A stretch of 64,000 nucleotides of DNA from Clostridiales bacterium (GCA_012841925.1 DUTT01000069.1:17980-81979); one strand, 5' to 3'; positions 8,671 through 17,926 are shown, numbered from the stretch's first letter. The notes: generated by a model not told the origin, from the letters alone. Translations and numbers: made by a program.

Positions 8671-9894
8671 CTATCGCTTAAAATCCGCAGCGATATCCGC
8701 CAGCAGCCGGTCGTCGCCGAACACCTTCAGTACCTGCAGGCCGATGATTTTCGCGCCGGTTGCAAGCGCGCTTCTTCCGGCCTCTCCGCCGGCGTATTGT
8801 GCAAACGCCTGCGTATGCAGCTCGGTACCAGAGGGCGCAATCTGCAGACAAGGGTGGAAGGTAGGGCAGACATAGCTCACATTGCCTGCGTCCGTCGACG
8901 CAAACGGCCGGTCGGGATCGGAATCGAGTGAAAGCCCCAGTTCGGAAAAGACGTCTGCAAGAGCAGCGAGGCCTGGCGTGTTTCTCTTCAGATCGTCGTA
9001 GGAGCGGACGGAGGGAGCGATGCTGCATTCCGTCTGCGTCGCGATGGCGGCGCCTTTTGCACAGTCGTCCACCAGTTTCTGTACGGAAGCCGCGTATCCC
9101 TTATCCAGCGCCCGCACGAACAGCTCGCAGACAGCGCGCTCCGGCACGGTGTTTGGAATCGTTCCGCCCTCGCGGATGATGCCGTGCATGCGCACATCCG
9201 GCTGCACGTGCTGGCGCAGCATATCGACGGCGTGGAGGAAGAGCTGCGCGCCGTTGAGCGCGTTGCGGCCTTCCCAGGGCGATGCCGCCGCATGAGCGGG
9301 CGCACCGGTAAACGTATAGTAGTTTCCGCGGAGTGCGAGGCACACGGGCGAAAGCACGTTGCCGTTGTACACGTGCACCATCATCGCCATGTCCGCATCG
9401 GCGAACAGGCCGTGCTCGATGAGCGGTACTTTGCCGCCGCCGCGCTCTTCCGCCGGCGTGCCGATGATGCGCACATCGAGGTCCAGCGCATCCTGCAGCG
9501 GGCGCAGCGCAAGGGCTGCCAGCAGGCTGATGCCGGCGCTCACGTTGTGGCCGCACGCGTGCCCGATGTCGGGGAGAGCATCGTATTCGACCATGATCGC
9601 CAGCTGCCGACCGCGCTTCCTTCCATTGCTCTTCTCATCGTTCTTTTCGCCGCACTGTGCGCCGGACGAGGCGGCAAACGCCGTCGCTTCGCCTCCGACG
9701 GGCAGTTCGACGCAGTAGCCGTTTGCTTCGAGAAAAGCGGCGATTTTTTTTGAAGACTCAAATTCCAGACCCGATGTCTCCGGGTTCTGGAACAGCCAGT
9801 CGGACAGCGCCCGCACAGAGGGTTCGTGCCGGTCGATCTCTTCGAACAGTGCTGCTTTCTTTTCTTCGTATCCTGTTACAGTCCTTTGTTCCAT
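8671..9894 (-). CDS. M20 family amidohydrolase/peptidase
   Basis: This 407-residue zinc hydrolase belongs to the M20D-like group (aminoacyl- or aminobenzoyl-glutamate hydrolase relatives). Visible motifs are the metal-binding GHACGHN, GTPAEERGGGKVPLIE with the catalytic Glu pair, a dimerisation segment, and a late histidine (TFHPCLQIAP). The start at 9894 (MEQRTVTGYEEKK) is chosen for the GGGGG site 7 bases upstream. A longer frame would run through rnhB. It overlaps the 3' end of rnhB by 19 bases, so the two are coupled. The substrate is unknown. Confidence 0.82.
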   Translation of the reverse strand: MEQRTVTGYEEKKAALFEEIDRHEPSVRALSDWLFQNPETSGLEFESSKKIAAFLEANGYCVELPVGGEATAFAASSGAQCGEKNDEKSNGRKRGRQLAIMVEYDALPDIGHACGHNVSAGISLLAALALRPLQDALDLDVRIIGTPAEERGGGKVPLIEHGLFADADMAMMVHVYNGNVLSPVCLALRGNYYTFTGAPAHAAASPWEGRNALNGAQLFLHAVDMLRQHVQPDVRMHGIIREGGTIPNTVPERAVCELFVRALDKGYAASVQKLVDDCAKGAAIATQTECSIAPSVRSYDDLKRNTPGLAALADVFSELGLSLDSDPDRPFASTDAGNVSYVCPTFHPCLQIAPSGTELHTQAFAQYAGGEAGRSALATGAKIIGLQVLKVFGDDRLLADIAADFKR

Positions 9895-10544
9895 GCGTTT
9901 CCCCCTGCAAAGTAGTTTTGTAAAAAGCTGCGCCGGTGAACGGGGCAGGGTCCAAGCGCATCCAGTCCGTCGTAATGCGCCTTTGTTCCGTATCCTTTGT
10001 TGCTCCCGAATGCGTAGCCGGGATAGAGCGTATCGTAGTCCTGCATCTTTTCGTCGCGGGCGACCTTCGCGAGGATGGAAGCTGCGGCGATGCTCACGGA
10101 GCGGCTGTCGCCTTTGACGATGGCCGTCTGCGGAATCGCCAGCTCCGGCAGCGACAGTGCATCGATCAGCACGTGCTCCGGCCGGACGCTCAGACCGTTG
10201 ATCGCTAGCGTCATGGCGCGCTTCGTCGCCTGAAGGATGTTGATGTCGTCGATCACGGCATTGTCGCACCACCCGATGGACCAGGCGACAGCGTGTTCGC
10301 GGATACGCTCGGCGAGCATTTCCCGTCTGCGCGGCGTCAGCTTCTTGGAGTCGTCGATTCCTTCTGCGTTAAAATCGAGCGGCAGGATGACCGCCGCTGC
10401 AGTCACGGGGCCTGCCAGAGGCCCTCGCCCCACTTCATCTACGCCGGCAATCAAAGAAGCGCCGGTTTTGCGCAGCGCTTCTTCATAGCGGTGCAGATCC
10501 TGCACCTGCCGGGTTGATTGCATCGGCCTGTCCGTTATTGTCAT
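9876..10544 (-). CDS. rnhB: Ribonuclease HII
   Basis: RNase HII removes single ribonucleotides and RNA primers from RNA/DNA hybrids. The 222-residue protein shows the catalytic acid residues in AGVDEVGRGPLAGP (D-E), DDSKKL and LIDAL, plus the C-terminal region GYGTKAHYDGL-GPCPVHRRSF. It lies between the NYN-LOTUS gene (1-base gap) and the M20 hydrolase gene, which it overlaps by 19 bases. Confidence 0.95.
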   Translation of the reverse strand: MTITDRPMQSTRQVQDLHRYEEALRKTGASLIAGVDEVGRGPLAGPVTAAAVILPLDFNAEGIDDSKKLTPRRREMLAERIREHAVAWSIGWCDNAVIDDINILQATKRAMTLAINGLSVRPEHVLIDALSLPELAIPQTAIVKGDSRSVSIAAASILAKVARDEKMQDYDTLYPGYAFGSNKGYGTKAHYDGLDALGPCPVHRRSFLQNYFAGGNAWNKGL

Positions 10545-10545
10545 G

Positions 10546-11448
10546 CTATTCCCGCTCCGGCGACAGCTCCCGCAGGAACACCTGCCACACGCTGGAGTTC
10601 TCGTTGCGGATCGACTTCATTTCGAAACCCTTCAGGGATTTTAGGAAAGGCGTCAGCTTCGGGAAGCCGTAGTTGCGGACGTCGAAGTCCGGATACCGCT
10701 TCAGCAGGCGATTCCCCAAATCGCTGATGGACACCCATCCGTCCTCGTCGGAGTTTTCCGAGATGATCGTCGCGATGGCGGACCGGATGGTCTCCAGGCT
10801 CGTTACCTCGGCGCTCAGGTAGTCGTCCTCGTCTTCGACGGGGAGAATGCCCGCGTCCTGCGGCTTCATCTTTTCGCTCTTGGTATCCTTCGTCTCCTTT
10901 GCAGGCGCCTTCGCCTTCGTCTCGGCTTTCGCCGGTGCCTTGGCTGCTTTGGCCGCCTGGGTTTTGGCCCTCTGCGCGGCTTTCGCTTTCGCCGCGTTTA
11001 CTTTGGCATCTCCGGAAAGGATGTCGAGATACTTGAACTTGTTGCACGCCGAAATAAAAGCCTTCGGCGTCTTCTGCTCGCCCATGCCCACGACCATCAT
11101 GCCCGATTCCCGCAGTCGCGAGGCGAGGCGGGTAAAGTCGCTGTCGCTCGTAACGAGGCAGAATCCTTCGACGTTGCCGGAATACAGGATGTCCATGGCA
11201 TCGATAATCATCGCGGAGTCCGTGGCATTTTTACCGGTCGTATATCCGTACTGCTGGATCGGTGTGACCGAATGCTCCAGCAGGACTTTTTTCCAGGGAG
11301 CGAGTGACGGTTTTGTCCAGTCGCCGTAAATGCGCTTGTACGTCGCTTCTCCATCGTTTGAAATCTCATCGAGAATGATCTTTATATATTTGTCCGAGAT
11401 GTTGTCCGCGTCGATGAGGACGGCGAACCTCCGGTCGCTGGGTGTCAT
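10546..11448 (-). CDS. NYN-domain RNase-like protein with C-terminal OST-HTH/LOTUS domain
   Basis: The 300-residue protein has three parts. Residues 1-150 form a NYN (PIN-like) nuclease domain with acidic motifs VLIDADNIS, TDSAMIIDAMD and LVTSDSDFTRLA. Residues about 155-205 are a low-complexity Ala/Lys/Glu linker. Residues about 225-300 form an OST-HTH/LOTUS domain (IRSAIATII...GWVSISDLGNRLLKRYPDFDVRNYG...LTPFLKSL). The family suggests RNA binding and cleavage. The ATG at 11448 is chosen because AGGAGGG precedes it. An upstream ATG (11529) would sit on the -35 box of the promoter at 11501-11529. Confidence 0.85.
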   Translation of the reverse strand: MTPSDRRFAVLIDADNISDKYIKIILDEISNDGEATYKRIYGDWTKPSLAPWKKVLLEHSVTPIQQYGYTTGKNATDSAMIIDAMDILYSGNVEGFCLVTSDSDFTRLASRLRESGMMVVGMGEQKTPKAFISACNKFKYLDILSGDAKVNAAKAKAAQRAKTQAAKAAKAPAKAETKAKAPAKETKDTKSEKMKPQDAGILPVEDEDDYLSAEVTSLETIRSAIATIISENSDEDGWVSISDLGNRLLKRYPDFDVRNYGFPKLTPFLKSLKGFEMKSIRNENSSVWQVFLRELSPERE

Positions 11449-11500
11449 GCTCCCTCCTAACGGTTGCGTAAGCGGTTGGAAACGGAATTTTCTCGCAAAT

Positions 11501-11529
11501 ATCATATCACGAACAGTTCGGGATTGCAA
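11501..11529 (-). promoter_or_regulatory. Promoter of the NYN-LOTUS/rnhB/M20 operon
   Basis: Minus strand: TTGCAA (11529-11524), a 17-base spacer, TATGAT (11506-11501) with a TGA extension. It closely resembles the promoter of the U32 gene at 6909-6936. Confidence 0.65.
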
Positions 11530-11563
11530 AACAAAGCCACACGCGACGGCGGTCGCACGCGGC

Positions 11564-11662
11564 AGTGGAGGGCCAGTGGATGTACGTTAAGAAAAGTGGA
11601 GTGATATCCCAAAAATAAGCAGAAATTGCTTGCATATGGGCGCGAAGTGGTCTATAGTGGAG
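11564..11662 (+). promoter_or_regulatory. dcw promoter with MraZ-box-like AGTGG repeats
   Basis: A promoter is readable as TTGCAT (11630-11635), a 17-base spacer, TATAGT (11653-11658). AGTGG occurs five times: 11564, 11575, 11595, 11646 and 11656. The last two are exactly 10 bp apart and straddle the -10 box. MraZ is known to bind GTGG-type repeats with a 10-bp period upstream of its own gene, so this fits autorepression of the dcw operon. The assignment to MraZ is inference. Confidence 0.6.
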
Positions 11663-11688
11663 ACAAGAAAGTGCAGGAGGAACCGACC

Positions 11689-12120
11689 TTGTTGATGGGG
11701 GTGTATCAAAACTCCATAGACGCAAAAAGCCGGCTGATTGTCCCCGCGAAATTTCGCGAGGAGCTCGGCTTTAAATGCGTGCTGACCCGGGGTCTGGATC
11801 AGTGCCTCGTCATCTATCCGATGCAGACGTGGGCGGAGCAGCAGGAAAAGCTGGCAACGCTTCCGCGCTCGGACGAAATGGCACGGGCGTTCCTGCGCTA
11901 CATGTACGCAAACGCGGTCGAGTGCGAGATCGATAAACAGGGACGCATCACGGTGCCGCAGTATCTGCGCGACATCGCCGACATCGAAAAGGATCTCGTG
12001 ACCATCGGCATGCTGGACCGCGTTGAGCTCTGGGCGAAAGAGGTATACGACGATTCTGAAATCGGCGGCAGGCTGTCGCCGGAGGACTTCAAGAAAATCG
12101 GCGAAACCTATCAGGTGTAG
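11689..12120 (+). CDS. mraZ: Transcriptional regulator MraZ
   Basis: MraZ is the AbrB-fold regulator that heads dcw clusters and represses its own promoter. The protein has the family's two DXXXR-type repeats (DAKSRLIVPAKFRE and DKQGRITVPQYLRD). I prefer the TTG at 11689 (143 residues) because it stands 8 bases after AGGAGG and yields an N-terminus like the usual M-F-M-G-E-Y. The ATG at 11695 is the alternative, but it is 14 bases from the same site. It is followed by rsmH after 4 bases. Confidence 0.93.
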   Translation: MLMGVYQNSIDAKSRLIVPAKFREELGFKCVLTRGLDQCLVIYPMQTWAEQQEKLATLPRSDEMARAFLRYMYANAVECEIDKQGRITVPQYLRDIADIEKDLVTIGMLDRVELWAKEVYDDSEIGGRLSPEDFKKIGETYQV

Positions 12121-12124
12121 CGAC

Positions 12125-13060
12125 ATGGTATACAGTCACACACCGGTACTATACGACGAGGTGCTGCGCCATCTGGCGATCCGCCCGAAGGGCACATATG
12201 TGGACGGCACGCTCGGAGGCGCAGGACATGCGCTTGGAATCTGCGAAGCGCTGTCGTGGGACGGACACTTCGTCGGCGTGGATCAGGATCCCGCCGCTCT
12301 GGAAGCCGCTTCGGCCCGGCTGGAAAAGACGACGTGCAGGAAGAGCCTCGTTCGCGGAAACTATTCTTCGCTGAGACAGATTCTTGACAGCCTGAACATC
12401 GATAAAGTCGACGGCATCCTGCTGGACCTCGGAGTCTCCTCTTTTCAACTCGACACGCCGTCCCGGGGATTTTCCTACATGCACGATGCCCCGCTGGACA
12501 TGCGCATGGATCCGGAAAATCCGCTGACGGCAGCGCATATCGTCAACGACTACGACGAGAGCCGCATCCGGGACATCATCCGGGAGTTCGGGGAAGAGCG
12601 GTACGCCAGCCGGATTGCGCAGCGGATTGCGGGAGCGCGCACCGAAAAGCGCATCGAAACGACGTACGAACTCGTCGATATCATCAAATCCGCTATTCCG
12701 GCCGCCGCAAGGAGGGAAGGACCTCACCCGGCGAAGCGCACGTTTCAGGCCATCCGCATCGAAGTCAACGACGAGCTGTACCACCTTGAAAGGGCTCTGG
12801 GAGATGCGACCGACGCACTGGCAAGCGGAGGGCGGCTGGCGGTCATCACCTTTCATTCGCTCGAAGACCGCATCGTAAAACAGCACGTGCAAAGCAGACT
12901 TCATCCCTGCACCTGTCCGCCCGGACTGCCGGTCTGCGTCTGCGAAAAGAAAAGCGATATCAAAAAAGTGACGGGCAAGCCCATCCAGGCTGACCTGGAG
13001 GAAGTCGAACACAATCCGAGAGCGAGAAGCGCCAAGCTTCGCGTCATCGAAAAACTATAG
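12125..13060 (+). CDS. rsmH: 16S rRNA (cytosine(1402)-N(4))-methyltransferase
   Basis: RsmH (MraW) methylates N4 of C1402 in 16S rRNA using S-adenosylmethionine. The 311-residue length is standard. Signatures are HTPVLYDEVL at the start, the SAM loop VDGTLGGAGHA, DGILLDLGVSSFQLD, and AVITFHSLEDRIVKQ. The ATG at 12125 is used because it follows the mraZ stop by four bases and matches the family's N-terminus. A cysteine cluster (CTCPPGLPVCVCEKK) near the C-terminus is typical of the family. Confidence 0.96.
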   Translation: MVYSHTPVLYDEVLRHLAIRPKGTYVDGTLGGAGHALGICEALSWDGHFVGVDQDPAALEAASARLEKTTCRKSLVRGNYSSLRQILDSLNIDKVDGILLDLGVSSFQLDTPSRGFSYMHDAPLDMRMDPENPLTAAHIVNDYDESRIRDIIREFGEERYASRIAQRIAGARTEKRIETTYELVDIIKSAIPAAARREGPHPAKRTFQAIRIEVNDELYHLERALGDATDALASGGRLAVITFHSLEDRIVKQHVQSRLHPCTCPPGLPVCVCEKKSDIKKVTGKPIQADLEEVEHNPRARSAKLRVIEKL

Positions 13061-13074
13061 AAAGGATCGGGATC

Positions 13075-13512
13075 ATGACATCAGCAGAACGAAGCAGGGC
13101 CTACACCTCCGAATACATACGTTTTGACCAGAACGTGTTCCCGGCCAGGGAAAAGCCGGCTGCGGCGCCTGCTCAGCGGTCGGTTCCGCTCGGGACGTTC
13201 CAGCGTATACAGGCGTTTTTTCTCCTGCTGCTGTGCGGCTTTGTCCTCATCGGTCTCATCGGCGTCAATGCGTTTTCGTCCAAGCTGCAGTACGACATCA
13301 ACACGTTGAACCGCAGCGTTCTGTCGATCGAACGGGCCGTGCAGAATCTGGAAGTGGAAATTCAGACGGCGACGAGCATTGCGACGGTCGAAGCGAAAGC
13401 CAGGTCGATGGGCATGGTATATCCCACATTTCAGGAGATGGTCTATCTGGACGGCTGCGGCGGTGTCCAGGGGGACTTTGCGCTGGCGCTCTGCGAGTCG
13501 GCGTACGAATAA
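13075..13512 (+). CDS. ftsL: Cell division protein FtsL-like
   Basis: This is a 145-residue single-pass membrane protein placed between rsmH and the division PBP, the usual ftsL position. It has a charged, proline/alanine-rich cytoplasmic N-terminus, a membrane span (about residues 44-65, FLLLLCGFVLIGLIGVNAF), then a short coiled-coil-like stretch (LNRSVLSIERAVQNLEVEI) and the AKARSMGMVYP segment that ends most FtsL/DivIC proteins. FtsL links FtsQ/DivIB with FtsW-PBP at the septum. Sequence conservation is low, so position and topology carry the call. Confidence 0.85.
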   Translation: MTSAERSRAYTSEYIRFDQNVFPAREKPAAAPAQRSVPLGTFQRIQAFFLLLLCGFVLIGLIGVNAFSSKLQYDINTLNRSVLSIERAVQNLEVEIQTATSIATVEAKARSMGMVYPTFQEMVYLDGCGGVQGDFALALCESAYE

Positions 13513-13517
13513 CCGGC

Positions 13518-15527
13518 ATGAGAGTCGCTGAGCCGGGCAACAAAAATAGAAGCAGGCTGGTATTCCTGTTTGGAATTGCCTGTTTTCTTTTTTTGCTACT
13601 CGCGTTCCGGCTCGGCTGGCACATGATTATACGCGGTCCTGAATACGCGCAGATGGCGACGGATCAGCAGACGAAAGACAGCACCATCCAGGCGGTCCGC
13701 GGAGCGATTCGCGACCGCAACGGGCGCGACCTGGCGATCAGCGCCGCGACGAATACCGTCTGGGTCCGCACGGATTCCGTTCGCGGCAACGGAAGCACGG
13801 ACGAGGAAATCGAGGCGAATCTGATCCGCCAGACCCGCATTCTCGCAGAGTACCTGCAGATGGAGGAGGAAGCGGTCCGCAGCGTTCTGACCTCTGAGCG
13901 CAAGCTGTTGAGAGTTGCTAAATATGTCGACATGGATGTCGCCACGGCCATCCGGGCAGAAAAGCTGGCCGGCATCGAGATTACCGAAGATGTCAAGCGC
14001 TCCTATCCCATGGGGGCGTTCGCGAGCCATGTGCTGGGCGGGACGACGGATGACCAGTCCGGACTTGCCGGCATCGAGCTCGCGTACAACCGGTATCTCG
14101 CAGGGGTCGACGGCCGGTGGATCACACATAAGGATAACACGGGCAACAGCCTGTCGTACGGAACGGAACGCTACTACCAGCCGCGCGACGGCTATTCCGT
14201 AATTCTGACGCTGGATGCCAGCATCCAGCACATCGTTGAAACGGCTCTGATCCAGGCTCAGGAGCAGACGAAGGCCGACCGGGTGATGTGCGTGCTCATG
14301 GACCCCAAAACATGCGGAATCCTGGCGATGGCCGAAATCCCGGAATTCGACCCGAATAACCCCAGGGTGCCGATCGACGAAGAAGAAGCGGCTTACGTAG
14401 CGTCGCTTCCGGGGGAAGAGCAGGTGGCGTACTGGAACCGCATGTGGCGCAACTTCTGCGTCAGCGATGCGTACGAACCGGGATCGACCTTCAAGCTCAT
14501 CACGGCAGGCATCGTGCTGGACGAAGCAGTTACAAATCTGCGCGAAACATTTTTGTGCACCGGTACGTATCCCGTCGCCGATGCCGTTCTCAAGTGCTGG
14601 TATTATCCGCTTTCGCACGGATGGCAGACGCTGACGCAGGCCGTCCAGAACTCGTGCAACCCGGTGATGATCCAGCTCGTGCAGCGCGTCGGGCTCAAAG
14701 CGTACTACGAGGGGCTGGAGCGATTCGGGCTCATGGAAAAAACCGGTGTGGATTTTCCCGGAGAAGGGTATAATATACTCCAGAAGAGAGAAACCGCCGG
14801 ACCGGTCGGGTTGGCGACGATGGCGTACGGGCAGGGCATCGCCGTGACGCCGGTCGGTCTGCTGACGGCTGTTTCGGCGTATGCAAACGGCGGGTTGCTG
14901 ATGAAGCCCCGCTTCGTGCAGTCGCTCATCGATGCGGACGGCCAAACGGTCGAGCAGTACGAGCCCGAAATTGTGAGGCGGGCCGTATCGCAGCAGACGG
15001 CCGACGACATGCTCGCCATCATGGAGTCCGTCGTTTTAGACGGCGGCGGGGGAACCGCCCGCGTCCCGGGATACCGCATCGGCGGGAAGACAGGGACGGC
15101 GAACAAACCCGAAGGCGGCGGCTATTCCAAAACGGATGTATACGGATCGTTTATCGGCCTTGCGCCCATCGATGACCCTCGCATCGCCATCCTGGTGATC
15201 GTCGATACGCCTAAAGGGGTGCTGTACGGAAGTCAGACGGCCGCGCCGGCGGCCAAAATCATCCTGGAAGAAGTTTTTCGCTATCTCGATATTCAGCCTT
15301 CGTACACCGCAGCCGAGGAAAAAGCGATTCGGTCCGGGAAGGCGGAAGTGCCCAATGTGGTCGGGCAGAGCATCTCGGATGCCATCGGCATGCTGGGCGG
15401 CCGTTCGCTGGGGTACAGCCTCGCACCGAAAACCGATCTTCTGGAAGACCTCATCGTCATCGACCAATATCCCCGGGCGGGTGCGCTCATCGACATGAAC
15501 ACGAATGTGACGCTGTATTACGAGTAG
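13518..15527 (+). CDS. Division-specific penicillin-binding protein (PBP2/SpoVD/PbpB type) with PASTA domain
   Basis: This 669-residue class B PBP cross-links septal peptidoglycan together with FtsW. After a membrane anchor (about residues 14-34) comes a dimerisation domain (AVRGAIRDRNGRDLAIS), then the transpeptidase domain with S323-T-F-K326, SCN (in QNSCNPVM) and K524-T-G. A single C-terminal PASTA domain (VPNVVGQSISDAIGML... to the end) marks the Gram-positive SpoVD/PbpB group. The ATG at 13518 follows the ftsL stop by 5 bases, and its ribosome-binding site is weak, consistent with coupling to ftsL. Septal PBP or sporulation SpoVD cannot be told apart here. Confidence 0.93.
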   Translation: MRVAEPGNKNRSRLVFLFGIACFLFLLLAFRLGWHMIIRGPEYAQMATDQQTKDSTIQAVRGAIRDRNGRDLAISAATNTVWVRTDSVRGNGSTDEEIEANLIRQTRILAEYLQMEEEAVRSVLTSERKLLRVAKYVDMDVATAIRAEKLAGIEITEDVKRSYPMGAFASHVLGGTTDDQSGLAGIELAYNRYLAGVDGRWITHKDNTGNSLSYGTERYYQPRDGYSVILTLDASIQHIVETALIQAQEQTKADRVMCVLMDPKTCGILAMAEIPEFDPNNPRVPIDEEEAAYVASLPGEEQVAYWNRMWRNFCVSDAYEPGSTFKLITAGIVLDEAVTNLRETFLCTGTYPVADAVLKCWYYPLSHGWQTLTQAVQNSCNPVMIQLVQRVGLKAYYEGLERFGLMEKTGVDFPGEGYNILQKRETAGPVGLATMAYGQGIAVTPVGLLTAVSAYANGGLLMKPRFVQSLIDADGQTVEQYEPEIVRRAVSQQTADDMLAIMESVVLDGGGGTARVPGYRIGGKTGTANKPEGGGYSKTDVYGSFIGLAPIDDPRIAILVIVDTPKGVLYGSQTAAPAAKIILEEVFRYLDIQPSYTAAEEKAIRSGKAEVPNVVGQSISDAIGMLGGRSLGYSLAPKTDLLEDLIVIDQYPRAGALIDMNTNVTLYYE

Positions 15528-15542
15528 TCCTGGAGCCGGATC

Positions 15543-16958
15543 GTGGAGAGAACAAGCGTACAATTTATCGCCGCTGCATGCGGCGGACAGGTATACGGAC
15601 AGACGGACGCCTCCATCGACGGCGTCGTCATCGATTCGCGCCTTGCCAGAGAAGGCGCGATGTTCGTCGCCTACATCGGGCCGAATCGCGACGGTCACGA
15701 CTTTGTCCGCCAGGCGTTTGATCTGGGCTGCCGCGTCTTTTTTATTTCGAGAAGCGAGCGCATTCCGGAGCTTCTTTCGTACGGCAGCGATGTATGCGTC
15801 ATCCGGACGGCCCACACGGAACAGGATCTCGTGCGCACAGCCGAAGCGTATCTCGCGCAGTTTTCTCTGCACCGCGTGGCGCTGACGGGGAGCGTCGGCA
15901 AGACGACGACGAAGGAGATGACGGCGGCTGTGCTGGCGCAGAAATATCGCACCATCTACACGGAAGGCAACCTCAACACGACGCTCGGCCAGTGTCTGAC
16001 GGCATTTCGGGCCGGTGCGGACACGCAAGCCATCGTGTTTGAGATGGGCATGGACCGGCCAGGTGAAATCGAAAGCTACTGCCGCTGGATCCGCCCGCAC
16101 ATTGCGATGATTACAAACGCCGGGACGGCGCACATGGAATACCTCGGTTCGCGCGAAGCGATTGCGAGGGAAAAGCTGCAGATCGCCTCGCATCTGGGGT
16201 GCGACGATGTGCTGATTTTCAACTGTGACAGCCCGTTTCTCTCCGCAGATGAAGTCGATTCGGCGCTGGGTGACTGCTGCAGACTCCGGCCGGTGGGAAC
16301 GGGACCGCAGGCGGCCGTTCGGGTGGAATCCGTCCAACGGGACGGACACGGCATCCGCTTTACGCTGTCTGCCGGAACCGGGTATCCGTTTATACTGCCC
16401 ATCCCGGGGCGCCACAATGCGTTGAACGCGGCGCTGGCGGTAGCGTGCGGGCTGGAGCTCGGCGTTTCGATGGAGCAGGCGGCACAGGCGCTGGCAGATG
16501 TCCGGCCGGCTGACCGCAGGCTCTGCGTGGAGGAAGCGGCAGGTATCACGCTCATCGATGATTCGTACAATGCCGGTCCCGATTCCATGCGGGCGGCTCT
16601 GGACGTCCTGGCGGAGACGGACGGCACGCGCCGGATTGCCGTGCTTGCGGACATTCTGGAGCTCGGCCGCATGAGAGAAGAAGGGCACCTGGCCGTAGGG
16701 CGCGCCGTCGCAGAGACGTCGCCTGATGTGCTCGTCGCAGTCGGTTCGGACGCATCGTATTATGTCGCCGGTGCCAGGCAGGAGGGCTTTTCGGGACATT
16801 CCACCCACCTCAGCGAACCGTCCGAAGCGCTTTCGTGGCTGCTTCCACAGCTTTCGGAAGGCGACGTTATCCTCGTTAAAGGCTCGAATTCAACCGGGAT
16901 TTCGGCAGTTGCCGCCGGTGTACGGGCATACATCAGAGAAAAGGAGGCGGAGCGATGA
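15543..16958 (+). CDS. murF: UDP-N-acetylmuramoyl-tripeptide--D-alanyl-D-alanine ligase
   Basis: MurF adds D-Ala-D-Ala to UDP-MurNAc-tripeptide. The 471-residue Mur ligase has the N-terminal substrate domain (IDSRLAREGAMFVA), the ATP P-loop TGSVGKTTTKEM (about residues 116-127), the NTAGxAHxEYLGS segment, and the C-terminal DDSYNAGPDSMRAAL typical of MurF rather than MurC/D/E. It uses a GTG start at 15543. The end overlaps the mraY start by ATGA. Confidence 0.95.
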   Translation: MERTSVQFIAAACGGQVYGQTDASIDGVVIDSRLAREGAMFVAYIGPNRDGHDFVRQAFDLGCRVFFISRSERIPELLSYGSDVCVIRTAHTEQDLVRTAEAYLAQFSLHRVALTGSVGKTTTKEMTAAVLAQKYRTIYTEGNLNTTLGQCLTAFRAGADTQAIVFEMGMDRPGEIESYCRWIRPHIAMITNAGTAHMEYLGSREAIAREKLQIASHLGCDDVLIFNCDSPFLSADEVDSALGDCCRLRPVGTGPQAAVRVESVQRDGHGIRFTLSAGTGYPFILPIPGRHNALNAALAVACGLELGVSMEQAAQALADVRPADRRLCVEEAAGITLIDDSYNAGPDSMRAALDVLAETDGTRRIAVLADILELGRMREEGHLAVGRAVAETSPDVLVAVGSDASYYVAGARQEGFSGHSTHLSEPSEALSWLLPQLSEGDVILVKGSNSTGISAVAAGVRAYIREKEAER

Positions 16959-17914
16959 GCTGGTCAGCGGTCATCTGGGCGGCGGTCATAGCGATCGGCA
17001 CCGCAGCGATCTCCATCCCCGTGCTGATTCCTCTGCTGCGCCGCATGGGCGCGGGCCAGAGCATCCGGGAGGAAGGCCCGAAAGAACACATGAGCAAATC
17101 GGGCACACCGACGATGGGCGGTGTAGCCATCCTGCTGGCGGTCGTCGTATCCGTCGCAACCACGGCGGGCTGGGATCGCCGAATCGCTCTCATGCTATTT
17201 TGGATGCTCGGCTACGGAGCCATCGGATTCGCAGACGACATCCTCATCCTGCGCCGGAGGCAGAACCTCGGGCTCACGGCCAGGCAGAAACTGGCCCTTC
17301 AGATCCTCGTGGCCGGCGCCGGTGCCTTCCTCCAGAACCGGCTTAGCGGCGGAGATACGTCGATGTACATCCCTCTGCTTCGGATACACGCAGATCTGGG
17401 GGTTTTCTACGGGCCGCTCATCGCTTTTGCGGCGGTGGCGATGGCCAATGCCGTCAACCTGACGGACGGTCTGGACGGACTGGCTTCGGGCATCACTTCG
17501 ATCGTATCGGTCTGTCTCGTCGTAATCGGGATGGGGCTCGGACATTTTTACGGCGCCGTGTTTTCCGCCGCCGTATTCGGCGCCTGCCTCGGGTTTTTGC
17601 TGTACAACCGACATCCGGCTTCTCTGTTTATGGGAGACACCGGCTCGCTGGCGCTCGGCGGTGCGCTGGCCGGGGCAGCGGTGTCGATGGATGTTGTGCT
17701 GCTGCTGCCTTTGATCGGCGGCGTATACGTGGCTGAGGCGGTATCTGTAATCGTGCAGGTCTACGTGTTCCAGACGCAAAACGGCAGGCGGTTTTTTCGC
17801 ATGTCTCCGCTGCATCATCACTTTGAGCTCGGCGGCTGGAGCGAAGACAAAGTCGTCGCGGTGTTCTGCGGAGCTACGCTCGTGCTGTGCGCGCTGGGCG
17901 TGGCGGCCATGTGA
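16955..17914 (+). CDS. mraY: Phospho-N-acetylmuramoyl-pentapeptide transferase
   Basis: MraY makes lipid I by joining phospho-MurNAc-pentapeptide to undecaprenyl phosphate in the membrane. The 319-residue polytopic protein has KSGTPTMGGVAILLA, FADDILILRRRQNLGLTARQK, NAVNLTDGLDGLA and the HHHFELGGWSEDKVV motif near the end, all diagnostic. It overlaps murF by four bases. Confidence 0.97.
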   Translation: MSWSAVIWAAVIAIGTAAISIPVLIPLLRRMGAGQSIREEGPKEHMSKSGTPTMGGVAILLAVVVSVATTAGWDRRIALMLFWMLGYGAIGFADDILILRRRQNLGLTARQKLALQILVAGAGAFLQNRLSGGDTSMYIPLLRIHADLGVFYGPLIAFAAVAMANAVNLTDGLDGLASGITSIVSVCLVVIGMGLGHFYGAVFSAAVFGACLGFLLYNRHPASLFMGDTGSLALGGALAGAAVSMDVVLLLPLIGGVYVAEAVSVIVQVYVFQTQNGRRFFRMSPLHHHFELGGWSEDKVVAVFCGATLVLCALGVAAM

Positions 17915-17926
17915 GTGAGGGTTTCG

